From assembly GCA_947258705.1 (NCBI GenBank), contig CAMYJA010000032.1:1-42161 (forward strand): 42,161 nucleotides of DNA, given 5' to 3'. The first letter of the stretch is position 1. The number at the start of each line of letters is the position of its first letter. The notes beneath the pieces are model-generated. The model made no database searches, was not told the DNA's origin, and saw only the letters and a list, made by a program, of their open reading frames with translations. The DNA is from an uncultured Hyphomicrobiaceae bacterium. Its GTDB lineage: Bacteria > Pseudomonadota > Alphaproteobacteria > Rhizobiales > CAMYJA01. Shown here in pieces: positions 8,185-15,833 of the stretch. The position numbers and the translations under genes are program-made.

Positions 8185-8345
8185 TCTCTTTTTGCCTCAC
8201 GCTTTGTTTTCGCTCGCGGCTATTCCATGTCTTCGACACGGGCCTGCGCGGGCACGGGCCTAAGGCCCGAGGCGCGCCACTAAGTGGCAGCGCCATTGTT
8301 GACTACTGAGGTTTTGCCCGGCTAATCCGAACTGTTTATGCGGCA
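8185..8345. repeat. Type 1 modular hairpin repeat, copy 2, with nested hairpin
   Basis: Slot 1 CCATGTCTTCGACACGG at 8225-8241 (one stem mismatch relative to other copies). Slot 2 CGGGCC-TAA-GGCCCG at 8255-8269. The next hairpin GGCGC/GCGCC (8271-8275 with 8290-8294) holds an entire second hairpin GCCAC-TAA-GTGGC in its loop (8276-8288). A tail follows, GACTACTGAGGTTTTGCCCGG and onward, shared with copies 3 and 4. Confidence 0.8.
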
Positions 8346-8503
8346 GCGCTGGAGCTGGTTGATGGGCGCGTCATCCTTGGTGCATTCACCGTTTAACGGG
8401 GGCACTTTATTTGACCGCAAACGCATCGGCATGGGTTGCAAAATCACGCGAATATAGATACATACAGGAGCAACAATCCCGAATTTCCGAAAAGGCTGTT
8501 TCA

Positions 8504-8914
8504 ATGGCACGTGTTACCGTCGAAGATTGCGTCGACAAGGTCGCAAACAGGTTCGATCTCGTTTTGCTTGCTGCCCATCGGGCACGCACGATATCGACTG
8601 GATCGCAGATCACCGTCGATCGCGACAATGACAAGAATCCCGTCGTTTCCCTGCGCGAGATTGCAGAGGAAACCATCGCACCCGACGACATCAAGGAAGA
8701 CTTCATTCACTCCATGCAGAAATATGTGGAAGTGGACGAGCCCGAGCCCGAAGCCGCGCCGCAAGTCGTGGCGGATACCGGCGCGGTGCCGGTGATCGGA
8801 CAGGACGATCCTTCAACGGATACAGTCGTCGATCAGATGAGCGAAGAGGAATTGATCCGCGGCATGGAGAACCTCTCCATGTCTGAATCGGGCTCCGCTT
8901 CCCGCCGCCGGTAG
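8504..8914 (+). CDS. rpoZ: RNA polymerase omega subunit
   Basis: 136 residues from the ATG at 8504. An in-frame extension upstream does not match the family, whose members start MARVTVEDC. The conserved core is [20 protein letters not shown], then AAHRARTIS, and [12 protein letters not shown] (residues 1-65). Omega helps assemble RNA polymerase and forms part of one ppGpp-binding site in proteobacteria. The acidic Pro/Glu-rich C-terminal tail (about 75-136) is usual for alphaproteobacteria. The ppGpp enzyme gene rsh is next, but almost 1 kb of repeats separates them. Confidence 0.95.
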   Translation: MARVTVEDCVDKVANRFDLVLLAAHRARTISTGSQITVDRDNDKNPVVSLREIAEETIAPDDIKEDFIHSMQKYVEVDEPEPEAAPQVVADTGAVPVIGQDDPSTDTVVDQMSEEELIRGMENLSMSESGSASRRR

Positions 8915-9060
8915 TTTTTTCACTCAGGTTTTTTTCGCTTACGGCTATTCCGTGTCTTCGACACGGGCCTGCGCGGGCACGGCGCAACGCGCCGGTATTT
9001 ACTACTGAGGTTTGGTTCGGCTCAACCGATATGCTTATGCGGTGATGTCGGTGATGGCTG
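8915..9060. repeat. Type 1 modular hairpin repeat, copy 3
   Basis: Starts directly after the rpoZ stop codon with TTTTTT and a second T-run. Slot 1 CCGTGTC-TTC-GACACGG at 8950-8966 and slot 2 GGCGC-AAC-GCGCC at 8981-8993 match copy 1. It then jumps to the ACTACTGAGGTTT tail found in copies 2 and 4 instead of slots 3 and 4, so head and tail modules are combined independently. Confidence 0.8.
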
Positions 9061-9081
9061 AGGGGCGAGAGTGCCGAGGGA

Positions 9082-9245
9082 TTTGTTTTGCCTCACGTGC
9101 TGCTCGCCGTTTCACGGCGGCACTCCGGCGGGGCGGGCCTAAGGCCCGAGGCGCTAGCGCCATTGTTGACTACTGAGGTTTTTGCCCGGCTGAACCGTTT
9201 TATTACTGCGGCACGGTTGGTGCCGGTTGCGAGGCGAGATGGCTG
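9082..9245. repeat. Type 1 modular hairpin repeat, copy 4, without nested hairpin
   Basis: GTTTTGCCTCACG opening, a reduced slot 1 (CCGT-TTC-ACGG, 9107-9117), slot 2 CGGGCC-TAA-GGCCCG at 9134-9148, then GGCGC-TA-GCGCC at 9150-9161. Copy 2 is the same here on both flanks but has a 14-nt hairpin segment in place of TA. The GACTACTGAGGTTTTTGCCCG tail follows. Confidence 0.8.
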
Positions 9246-9249
9246 AGGG

Positions 9250-9405
9250 GTTTTTTCTCGCCACGTGGCGAGAATAACAATTCCGTCTTGCCCATGTAGG
9301 GAACTCGTTCCTGGGCATCCAAGCAAGTTTTTTGGGCACTCCAGATTTGCAGCGTCACGCAAACCGAGGGTTGTCTGGGTCCCGGCCTTCGCCGGGTGTG
9401 TGTCG
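9250..9405. repeat. Type 2 intergenic repeat, copy 2
   Basis: Same framework as 3104-3240 (CACGTGGCGAGAATAACAAT, TTGCCCATG, TGGGCATCCAAGCA, CCTTCGC). The first hairpin loop here contains an additional palindrome GGAAC-TCG-TTCC between GCCCA and TGGGC (9290-9316). The final hairpin is CCCGGC-CTTC-GCCGGG instead of TTCCCGC-CTTC-GCGGGAA. Confidence 0.75.
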
Positions 9406-9408
9406 GGT

Positions 9409-9700
9409 TCTGTTTTGCCTCACGGCCATATCCGCGCCCAAGGCGCGGGGCCTCCTCGGGGGCGGCCCAACGCGCCGGGAACCCTTAGTCCCTTGTCACA
9501 GAAAATACAGCTATTTTCTGTTCCTGTATTCGCTCACGGCCATATCCGCGCCCAAGGCGCGGGGCCTCCGCGGGGGCGGCACTAAGTGCCGGGACCCTTG
9601 GTCCCTTGTCACAGAAAATAGCTATATTTTCTGTTCCTGTATTCGCTCGCGGCCATTCCGTGTCTTCGACACGGGCCTGCGCGGGGGCGGCGCATTTTCT
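9409..9700. repeat. Three tandem type 1 modular hairpin units
   Basis: Unit a (9414-9525): slot 1 CCGCGCC-CAA-GGCGCGG at 9432-9448, imperfect slots 2 and 3, slot 4 CAGAAAATA/TATTTTCTG at 9499-9520. Unit b (9526-9638): the same slot 1 at 9546-9562, slot 2 CGGCAC-TAA-GTGCCG at 9577-9591, slot 3 GGGACC-CTT-GGTCCC at 9591-9605, slot 4 at 9612-9633 with a different 4-nt loop. Unit c (9639-9700): slot 1 CCGTGTC-TTC-GACACGG at 9658-9674, then truncated. The framework around the slots is nearly the same in all three. Confidence 0.8.
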
Positions 9701-9702
9701 GC

Positions 9703-9781
9703 GATCAGCTTATCCGTGCTCGCCAGACACTAGGTGTCGGACACTCGGTGTCGGCTCCCACACTAAGTGTGCGGGCTGATC
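9703..9781. repeat. Cloverleaf-like nest of three mini-hairpins before rsh
   Basis: An outer 7-bp inverted repeat GATCAGC (9703-9709) and GCTGATC (9775-9781) encloses three perfect hairpins with 5-bp stems and 3-nt loops: GACAC-TAG-GTGTC (9726-9738), GACAC-TCG-GTGTC (9740-9752) and CACAC-TAA-GTGTG (9759-9771). It resembles a tRNA outline in size but has no anticodon or T loop, so it is not a tRNA. It would lie in the rsh leader if transcription starts upstream. Confidence 0.7.
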
Positions 9782-9890
9782 TTGAGTGCCGAAAATGACA
9801 GCTGAGGTTGGCGTACGAGGTTTACCTCAATATGGTTATCATGATTATTTGAACTTCTCTTTACTGCCGCGCATGGCGTATAAACAGGCA

Positions 9891-12152
9891 ATGACGGATA
9901 TCCTTGAACATAATCTGGTCGAGAAAGTCCTGGGCTATGATCCCAAGGCGGACGGGACGCTGCTGGAGCGGGCCTTTGACTACGCCTCCGACGCGCATCG
10001 CCATCAAACACGCAAATCGGGCGATCCCTACATATCCCATCCGCTGGCAGTGGCGGAAATCCTTATCGATCTCAAGCTCGACGACGCGACGATCGCGGCG
10101 GCGCTTCTGCACGACACCATCGAGGATACCGATGCCACGGTCGATGACATCAGAGAGCTTTTCGGCGAGGAAATCTGCGTTCTCGTCGAAGGGCTGACGA
10201 AAATCGACAAGCTCGATCTGGTCACCAAAAAGGCCGAGCAGGCCGAAAATTTCCGCAAGCTCCTATTGGCGATTTCATCGGACATCAGGGTGTTGCTGGT
10301 GAAATTCGCCGACCGGCTGCACAATATGCGCACCCTCGAGCATATGAAACCGGGAAGCCGCGAGCGGATCGCCCGCGAAACCCTCGACATTTACGGGCCG
10401 CTGGCGGGGCGCATGGGTATTCAATGGATGCGCGAGGAACTCGAGGAACTCGCCTTCAAATGGCTTTATCCGGAACAGCACGCGGCCGTTCTCGCAAAAC
10501 TCGAGGAAATGAAGGACGAAAATCAAAGCCTGATCGAGGAGATCAAGTCGGCCATTCAGGCGCGGCTGGACGATTCCTCCTTCGATGGCGTGGTTAGCGG
10601 GCGGGAAAAGAAACCCTATTCGATCTGGCGCAAGATGGAACACCATCAGATTTCGCTGGAAAAACTGTCGGATATTTTTGGATTTCGCGTGATCACCCAG
10701 AGCGTGGAAGATTGCTACAGGGCGCTGGGGATTGCGCACACAAGCTGGCGCGCGGTGCCGGGGCGGATGAAAGATTACATTTCGACGCCGAAGCAGAATG
10801 GCTATCAGTCGATCCATACGACCGTTGTCGGACCGGGCAATCACCGGGTGGAAATGCAGATCCGCACCGATAAAATGCACCAGATCGCCGAGCACGGGGT
10901 TGCGGCTCATGCGCTTTACAAGGACAGCGTGGAGATCGAGGCGGGCGGGGAGAACGAAGGCGGACCGAGCAATCCATATCTCTGGCTGCGCCATCTGGTG
11001 GATACGTTGCTCGAGGGCGATAATCCGGAAGAGTTTCTCGAGAATACGAAACTCGAACTCTTTCACGACCAGGTTTTCTGCTTTACGCCCAAGGGGCTGC
11101 TGATCGCATTGCCGCAGGGCGCGACGCCCATCGATTTCGCCTATGCGGTGCATACGGATATCGGCAATTCATGCGTCGGCGCCAAGATCAATGGACGGCA
11201 TGTGCCGCTTGTCACGAAGCTCGCCAATGGCGACGAGGTTCAGATTATCAGGTCGGACGCGCAAAAGCCGCCGGCGGTGTGGGAGAAGCTGGTGATTACG
11301 GGCAAGGCGCGGTCGGCCATACGCCGGGCGACGCGGAAGGCGGTGAGAACGCAGTTCAGCGAGCTCGGGCGGCAGCTCGTGGAGACCGCCGCGAAAGCCG
11401 CCAAGAAGGAGTATGACGACCGATTGCTGGAAAAATCTCTGCACCGCCTGTCGCAGGCGACGGTGATCGATGCCCTGGCCGCCGTCGGGCGGCGGGAGCT
11501 GCGCGCGTCGGACATTCTCCGCGCCATATTTCCAAAAGACGCATTGCCGGAGCAGAAACAGGCGGCGCGCACACAACGCAACCGGCTTGAGATTGCGGGC
11601 GCTGCCGGGCAATCGGAGGAAGGCTGGTTCAATCTCTCGAAGGTGATCGGTTTCAAGTTTCGCATACCGCGCGGGCAGAACGCAGACCCAGGAGGGGCTC
11701 TGGCAGGCATACCGGTGCGCGGTCTCAAGGGCGACATTCCGGTTGAGTTCGCCGAGGGCGGGGCGATACCGGGCGACCGCATTGTCGGTATCCTGACGGA
11801 CGGCAAAGGCGTGCGGATCTATCCCATCCATTCCCCAAAACTGGCGGAATTCGACGAGCAGCTCGACAGGTGGGTCGATGTGACCTGGGATATCGACGAG
11901 CGCATTCCCGAACGCTATCCGGTCGAGATTGCGGTTACGGCTCTCAACGAGCCGGGAAGCCTCGCGGGGATCGCCCAGCTGATTGGCGACGAGGAAGGAA
12001 ATATCGACAATATTTCGATGGTCGATCGGGCCGCGGATTTCACCATCATGCATATCATGCTCGAGGTCTGGGACACGGACCATCTCAACCGCATCATCAC
12101 CGGCCTGAAAGGGCAGAAAAGCGTCAATCTGGTCGAGCGAATTTACAGCTGA
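9891..12152 (+). CDS. rsh: Bifunctional (p)ppGpp synthetase/hydrolase
   Basis: 753 residues from the ATG at 9891, which aligns with the usual N-terminus (a short lead into LVEKVLGYDPKAD). In-frame starts at 9786 (GTG), 9795 and 9873 would add 6-35 residues with no family match. Order: HD hydrolase domain (about 20-180, with HQTRKSGDPYISHP, LLHDTIEDT and FADRLHNMRTL), RelA/SpoT synthetase domain (about 230-350, with KQNGYQSIHTTV), TGS domain (about 393-450, FTPKGLLIALPQGATPIDFA), and a C-terminal ACT domain (about 677-753, LNEPGSLAGIAQLI). Intact HD motifs indicate both making and degrading ppGpp, the usual single-enzyme arrangement in alphaproteobacteria. Cytoplasmic. The leader is repeat-rich. 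Confidence 0.96.
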   Translation: MTDILEHNLVEKVLGYDPKADGTLLERAFDYASDAHRHQTRKSGDPYISHPLAVAEILIDLKLDDATIAAALLHDTIEDTDATVDDIRELFGEEICVLVEGLTKIDKLDLVTKKAEQAENFRKLLLAISSDIRVLLVKFADRLHNMRTLEHMKPGSRERIARETLDIYGPLAGRMGIQWMREELEELAFKWLYPEQHAAVLAKLEEMKDENQSLIEEIKSAIQARLDDSSFDGVVSGREKKPYSIWRKMEHHQISLEKLSDIFGFRVITQSVEDCYRALGIAHTSWRAVPGRMKDYISTPKQNGYQSIHTTVVGPGNHRVEMQIRTDKMHQIAEHGVAAHALYKDSVEIEAGGENEGGPSNPYLWLRHLVDTLLEGDNPEEFLENTKLELFHDQVFCFTPKGLLIALPQGATPIDFAYAVHTDIGNSCVGAKINGRHVPLVTKLANGDEVQIIRSDAQKPPAVWEKLVITGKARSAIRRATRKAVRTQFSELGRQLVETAAKAAKKEYDDRLLEKSLHRLSQATVIDALAAVGRRELRASDILRAIFPKDALPEQKQAARTQRNRLEIAGAAGQSEEGWFNLSKVIGFKFRIPRGQNADPGGALAGIPVRGLKGDIPVEFAEGGAIPGDRIVGILTDGKGVRIYPIHSPKLAEFDEQLDRWVDVTWDIDERIPERYPVEIAVTALNEPGSLAGIAQLIGDEEGNIDNISMVDRAADFTIMHIMLEVWDTDHLNRIITGLKGQKSVNLVERIYS

Positions 12153-12496
12153 TTTTCGGCGTTTTCAGCGGATTTTCGCCGATTCCTGCGGATTTGCCGA
12201 GGAAAGAGGGGCGCGGCTGTGTCCATGCTGCAACGCGGCCGGGGAGAATTGCCGAAAAAGTCTTGAACTGGAGCGGATTTATTGGCACTTCAGCGCATCG
12301 AATTGATTTCGGTGGTAGCGGTGGTCTCGCAGAAAGCCACATTTCGCACTATATTGTGAGACAGGTGCAGATTAAGCGGCAATATCGCGAATTCGGTGCC
12401 GTTTGGTATTTTTTGCCAGAACCGCGAATCTCAATTATATGGCCGGTCCACTTTCATGAAGGGCCAGCCGAAAGCACTTAAGGTTTAACCAGTCAA
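12153..12496. other. Spacer of 344 bp between rsh and DUF2062
   Basis: Contains repeated GCGGATTT words just after rsh (12160-12200) and a weak CGGCG/CGCCG pairing (12159-12183), but no convincing terminator, RNA gene or coding frame. The base composition falls toward AT near 12400-12490, as expected for a promoter of the following genes. No promoter could be assigned with confidence. Confidence 0.4.
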
Positions 12497-13123
12497 ATGC
12501 TGTTCAGACGCCGTCAAGAACCAAGCCTCATCGAACGATTGCGCATTGCGATCTGGCCACGGCGGAGCTGGGCGCGATCATCGCAATATGTCAAGCACCG
12601 GGTGCGGCGGCTTCATGCGTCGCCACATGCGATCGCGATCGGATTTGCGGCGGGCGCCATGGTGTCGTTTACGCCGCTTGTCGGGTTTCACTTTATTGCC
12701 GCGGGACTTCTCGCGCTGATGCTCGGCGGCAGCGTTATCGCCTCTGCCTTTGGAACATTCGTCGGCAATCCCGTCACCTTCCCGTTCATCTGGGTCGGCG
12801 GTTACAAGCTCGGCAATCTCCTATTGGGCAGGGAAGGAGAGTTCAGCGCCAATATTCTGGTGACGGGATTTGAAACATTGTGGTCTGGCGTCCGCGATTT
12901 TTCAGCCGATGTGCTTTGGGTGGCGTTTGAAATCCTCTGGCCCCTGCTCAAACCGATGACGGTGGGCGGGATTCTCATGGGACTCATCGCAGCGCCGATA
13001 TTTTACACCGTGGTTCTCATCGCCGTGCAGGCTTATCAGACACGCCGCCTCTCATATGCCATGGCGGGCATGGAAGAGCGGATCTCCGGCCTGAAACGAA
13101 ATCCGGTGCAGGGAAATGACTGA
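12497..13123 (+). CDS. DUF2062 inner-membrane protein
   Basis: 208 residues, starting ATG at 12497. The DUF2062 pattern is clear at about residues 38-115: [20 protein letters not shown], then [25 protein letters not shown]. Three or four membrane segments are visible, including one near the C-terminus (about 155-185). The function of the family is not established. Its stop overlaps the start of pdxJ by 8 bases, so it is the first gene of the pdxJ-acpS-lepB-rnc-era run; this position is common in alphaproteobacteria. Confidence 0.88.
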   Translation: MLFRRRQEPSLIERLRIAIWPRRSWARSSQYVKHRVRRLHASPHAIAIGFAAGAMVSFTPLVGFHFIAAGLLALMLGGSVIASAFGTFVGNPVTFPFIWVGGYKLGNLLLGREGEFSANILVTGFETLWSGVRDFSADVLWVAFEILWPLLKPMTVGGILMGLIAAPIFYTVVLIAVQAYQTRRLSYAMAGMEERISGLKRNPVQGND

Positions 13124-13898
13124 CGCGGGCGCGATCCTTCCGCTGAGACTTGGCGTCAATATCGATCATGTGGCGACCATAAGAAATGCCAGGGGCGGGG
13201 ATCATCCCGATCCTCTGCGAGCGGCGAAACTGGCGGTTGAAGCCGGTGCCGACGGCATTACGGCGCATCTGCGCGAAGACCGCCGGCATATTGGCGACAA
13301 GGATATTTCAGCGCTGAAATCGGAACTCGACTGTCCGCTCAATCTTGAAATGGCCGCGACGGCGGAAATGCTCGACATTGCGCTCGACCACCGGCCGCAT
13401 GCGTGCTGCATCGTGCCGGAAAAGCGCAGCGAACTGACAACCGAGGGCGGGCTCGATGTCGCCGGCCAGGTTTCGGATATCAAGCCTTATATCGATCAGC
13501 TTCGCGCAGCCGGCATCAGGGTGTCGCTCTTTATCGACCCCGACGCGCATCAGATCGAGGCGGCAAAGGCGTGCGATGCGGATGTCATCGAGATCCATAC
13601 CGGCACCTATTGCGAGGCTGCCTTCACCAGGGATGAGGCGGGGCTTGAGCGCGAACTCGGCCGTATCGAGCAGGGCGCGGCCCTGGCGGCCCAGGCGGGG
13701 CTCGAAGTCCATGCCGGTCACGGGCTGACTTACGACACGACCGGCCCGGTCGCCTCCATACCTGAAATCGTCGAATTGAATATCGGACATTTTCTTGTCG
13801 GCGAGGCCATTTTTTCCGGTCTCGATTCGAGCGTCAGGCGCATGCGCGGTCTGATGGACAAGGCGCGGGCCAATGTGTCCGGCGCGCGATCGGCGTGA
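13116..13898 (+). CDS. pdxJ: Pyridoxine 5'-phosphate synthase
   Basis: 260 residues. PdxJ condenses 1-deoxyxylulose 5-phosphate with 3-amino-2-oxopropyl phosphate to give pyridoxine 5'-phosphate, the last ring-forming step of the DXP-dependent vitamin B6 pathway. Family motifs: [18 protein letters not shown] (8-26), [31 protein letters not shown] (about 89-96), [18 protein letters not shown] and HAGHGLTYD. Length is slightly above the common ~240 because of the tail. It overlaps the DUF2062 stop by 8 bases (ATGACTGA), which suggests translational coupling. Confidence 0.96.
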   Translation: MTDAGAILPLRLGVNIDHVATIRNARGGDHPDPLRAAKLAVEAGADGITAHLREDRRHIGDKDISALKSELDCPLNLEMAATAEMLDIALDHRPHACCIVPEKRSELTTEGGLDVAGQVSDIKPYIDQLRAAGIRVSLFIDPDAHQIEAAKACDADVIEIHTGTYCEAAFTRDEAGLERELGRIEQGAALAAQAGLEVHAGHGLTYDTTGPVASIPEIVELNIGHFLVGEAIFSGLDSSVRRMRGLMDKARANVSGARSA

Positions 13899-13910
13899 GG
13901 CGTGTTTCAG

Positions 13911-14318
13911 ATGATCATCGGGCTTGGCAATGATTTGATCGATATCCGGCGCATTGAAAAAGCGATCGAGCGTTATGGCGACCGCTTCCTATTGCGCATT
14001 TTTACGGATACCGAGCGCGGCAAGTCAGACCGGCGGCGCATGCGGGCCGCGTCCTATGCGAAACGGTTTGCGGCCAAGGAGGCCTGCGCCAAGGCGTTGG
14101 GAACGGGATTGAGCAGGGGCGTCTTCTGGAAGGACATGGGGGTCATCAACCTGCCGTCCGGCAGGCCGACGCTGACCCTTACGGGAGGGGCCGCGCATCA
14201 CCTCCAGGGATTGACACCGGAGGGTCACGATGCGCGCATAGACCTGACCATTACGGATGATTTTCCATTGGCGCAGGCAATCGTTATAATCACCGCAGTG
14301 CCTTGCGCGATGGATTGA
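13911..14318 (+). CDS. acpS: Holo-[acyl-carrier-protein] synthase
   Basis: 135 residues from the ATG at 13911. A GTG nine bases earlier is in frame, but GTGAGG is well placed for the ATG and the family begins [12 protein letters not shown]. AcpS moves the 4'-phosphopantetheine arm of CoA to acyl carrier protein. Motifs: [20 protein letters not shown] with the Mg-binding Asp, and [17 protein letters not shown] with the catalytic Glu. Lies 12 bases after pdxJ in the same run, a standard alphaproteobacterial neighbour. Confidence 0.95.
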   Translation: MIIGLGNDLIDIRRIEKAIERYGDRFLLRIFTDTERGKSDRRRMRAASYAKRFAAKEACAKALGTGLSRGVFWKDMGVINLPSGRPTLTLTGGAAHHLQGLTPEGHDARIDLTITDDFPLAQAIVIITAVPCAMD

Positions 14319-14367
14319 GATGCCTATCTAGTTAGGTGAACCAGCCTGAAACACGGAGACGAGCGAA

Positions 14368-15126
14368 ATGAGCGTTGAAGACGCAGCCAAGGAAGAGCGC
14401 ATTGGAGGGGCGATGGAGACCGCCAAGGTCATCGTCCATGCGCTTATTCTCGCTTTGATCGTGCGTGTTTTTTTCTATCAGCCGTTTAATATTCCATCGG
14501 GCTCGATGAAGGACACGCTGCTTATCGGCGATTATCTGTTCGTGTCGAAAACGAGTTACGGCTACAGCAAGCATTCGTTTCCCTTCAGTCCCGACCTCTT
14601 CGAGGGGCGCGTGCTCGGGGATGAGCCGGAGCGGGGGGACGTGGCGGTCTTCAAGCTGCCGAGGGATAATGAAACCGACTATATCAAGCGGGTGATCGGC
14701 CTGCCCGGAGACCGTGTGCAGATGCGCGACGGCGTTCTCTATATCAATGACAAAATGGTGCCGAAGGTGCGGGACGGAAATTATCAGGGCCTGGATTATT
14801 ACGGCCGCAAGGTCAGTATTCCCAGATACCGCGAAACCCTGCCCAATGGCGTCGCTTATCATGTGCTCGACGAGGAACCCGCTGGCGCTTATGACAATAC
14901 AAGCGTTTACCGGGTGCCCGAGGGGCACTATTTCATGATGGGCGACAATCGCGACAATTCATCGGATTCGCGCGTCCTCAACAATGTCGGCTATGTGCCT
15001 TACGAGAATCTGATCGGGCGGGCGGATATTCTGTTTTTCTCGGCCACTGAGAATTACAGCATATTCACGCCATGGACATGGCCGGGGAGTATCCGCTGGT
15101 CGCGTTTTTTCAACCTCGTCCGCTGA
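14368..15126 (+). CDS. lepB: Signal peptidase I
   Basis: 252 residues, ATG at 14368 with GGAGACGAG upstream. One N-terminal membrane anchor (about 18-38) followed by a periplasmic catalytic domain. The nucleophile is Ser46 in FNIPSGSMKDTL and the general base is Lys107 in DYIKRVIGLPGDRV. Further boxes are GDVAVFKLP, and MMGDNRDNSSDSR near the C-terminus. It cleaves signal peptides from exported proteins. The AcpS-LepB-Rnc-Era order is conserved in alphaproteobacteria. Confidence 0.96.
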   Translation: MSVEDAAKEERIGGAMETAKVIVHALILALIVRVFFYQPFNIPSGSMKDTLLIGDYLFVSKTSYGYSKHSFPFSPDLFEGRVLGDEPERGDVAVFKLPRDNETDYIKRVIGLPGDRVQMRDGVLYINDKMVPKVRDGNYQGLDYYGRKVSIPRYRETLPNGVAYHVLDEEPAGAYDNTSVYRVPEGHYFMMGDNRDNSSDSRVLNNVGYVPYENLIGRADILFFSATENYSIFTPWTWPGSIRWSRFFNLVR

Positions 15127-15137
15127 GGCGGCCCGGC

Positions 15138-15833
15138 TTGTCGACGAAATCCAGATCAACCGCGCTTGAAGAGCGGCTCGACGTCCGGTTCCAAGACAGC
15201 GGCATCCTGCAACAGGCTCTGACACATTCAAGCGCGAAACGAGCACCCGACAACAATGAACGGCTTGAGTTTCTCGGCGACCGCGTGCTCGGTCTCGTTA
15301 TCGCAGAATTGCTGAGCGAGGCGTTTCCGGATGCGGAAGAGGGGGAGCTTGCCAAGCGTTACAATGCGCTGGTGCGGCGGGAGACATGCGCGGAGGTGGC
15401 GCGGGCCATCGACCTCGGGCGATATATCCATCTCGGCTCCGGTCAGGAAGGTCAGGACGGACGCGACAATATCTCCATTCTCGGCAATGCGTGCGAAGCG
15501 CTGCTGGGAGCGGTATTTCTCGATCAGGGATATGACGCGGTACGGGCGGTCATAAGGCGAGAATGGTCGCCCTTGCTCGATGTCGGGGAGGCGGCGGTTC
15601 GCGATCCAAAATCGGCCTTGCAGGAATGGGCGCAATCGCGGGGTTTGGCATTGCCGCGATATGAGGTTGTGTCGGCCACCGGTCCCGATCATGCGCCGGA
15701 GTTTACTATCGAAGTCGTTATCGACGGAATGGAGCCGGCGCGGGCCCTGGGCCGGAGCAAGCGCAGTGCCGAACAGGCGGCGGCGCAGCTCATGCTCGAC
15801 CGGGAAGAAATTGCAAATAGTGTGAAACCGTGA
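15138..15833 (+). CDS. rnc: Ribonuclease III
   Basis: 231 residues from the TTG at 15138, preferred because GAGGCGG sits seven bases upstream and because an earlier ATG at 15072 would add residues that are only the overlapping lepB sequence in another frame. The alternative gives 253 residues. Catalytic domain motifs: LTHSSAKR, and the signature NERLEFLGDRVLGLVIAELL (about 40-59), with NACEALLGAVFLDQG carrying the second acidic cluster. A double-stranded RNA-binding domain follows (about 150-225, DPKSALQEWAQSRG through RSKRSAEQAAAQLML). It processes rRNA precursors and cuts double-stranded RNA. The stop overlaps the era GTG (GTGA). Confidence 0.93.
   Translation: MSTKSRSTALEERLDVRFQDSGILQQALTHSSAKRAPDNNERLEFLGDRVLGLVIAELLSEAFPDAEEGELAKRYNALVRRETCAEVARAIDLGRYIHLGSGQEGQDGRDNISILGNACEALLGAVFLDQGYDAVRAVIRREWSPLLDVGEAAVRDPKSALQEWAQSRGLALPRYEVVSATGPDHAPEFTIEVVIDGMEPARALGRSKRSAEQAAAQLMLDREEIANSVKP

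Noticed and set aside
9703-9781. tRNA gene
   Set aside because: Cloverleaf outline, but 3-nt loops, no anticodon loop, no T-loop sequence and no acceptor-end features.
8185-9781. CRISPR array
   Set aside because: Repeats are adjacent and unequal in spacing, without unique spacers of constant length, and no cas genes are present.
9786-9890. Longer N-terminus for the ppGpp enzyme
   Set aside because: The additional residues do not resemble the family and would start within the repeat-bounded leader; the ATG at 9891 aligns with the usual start.
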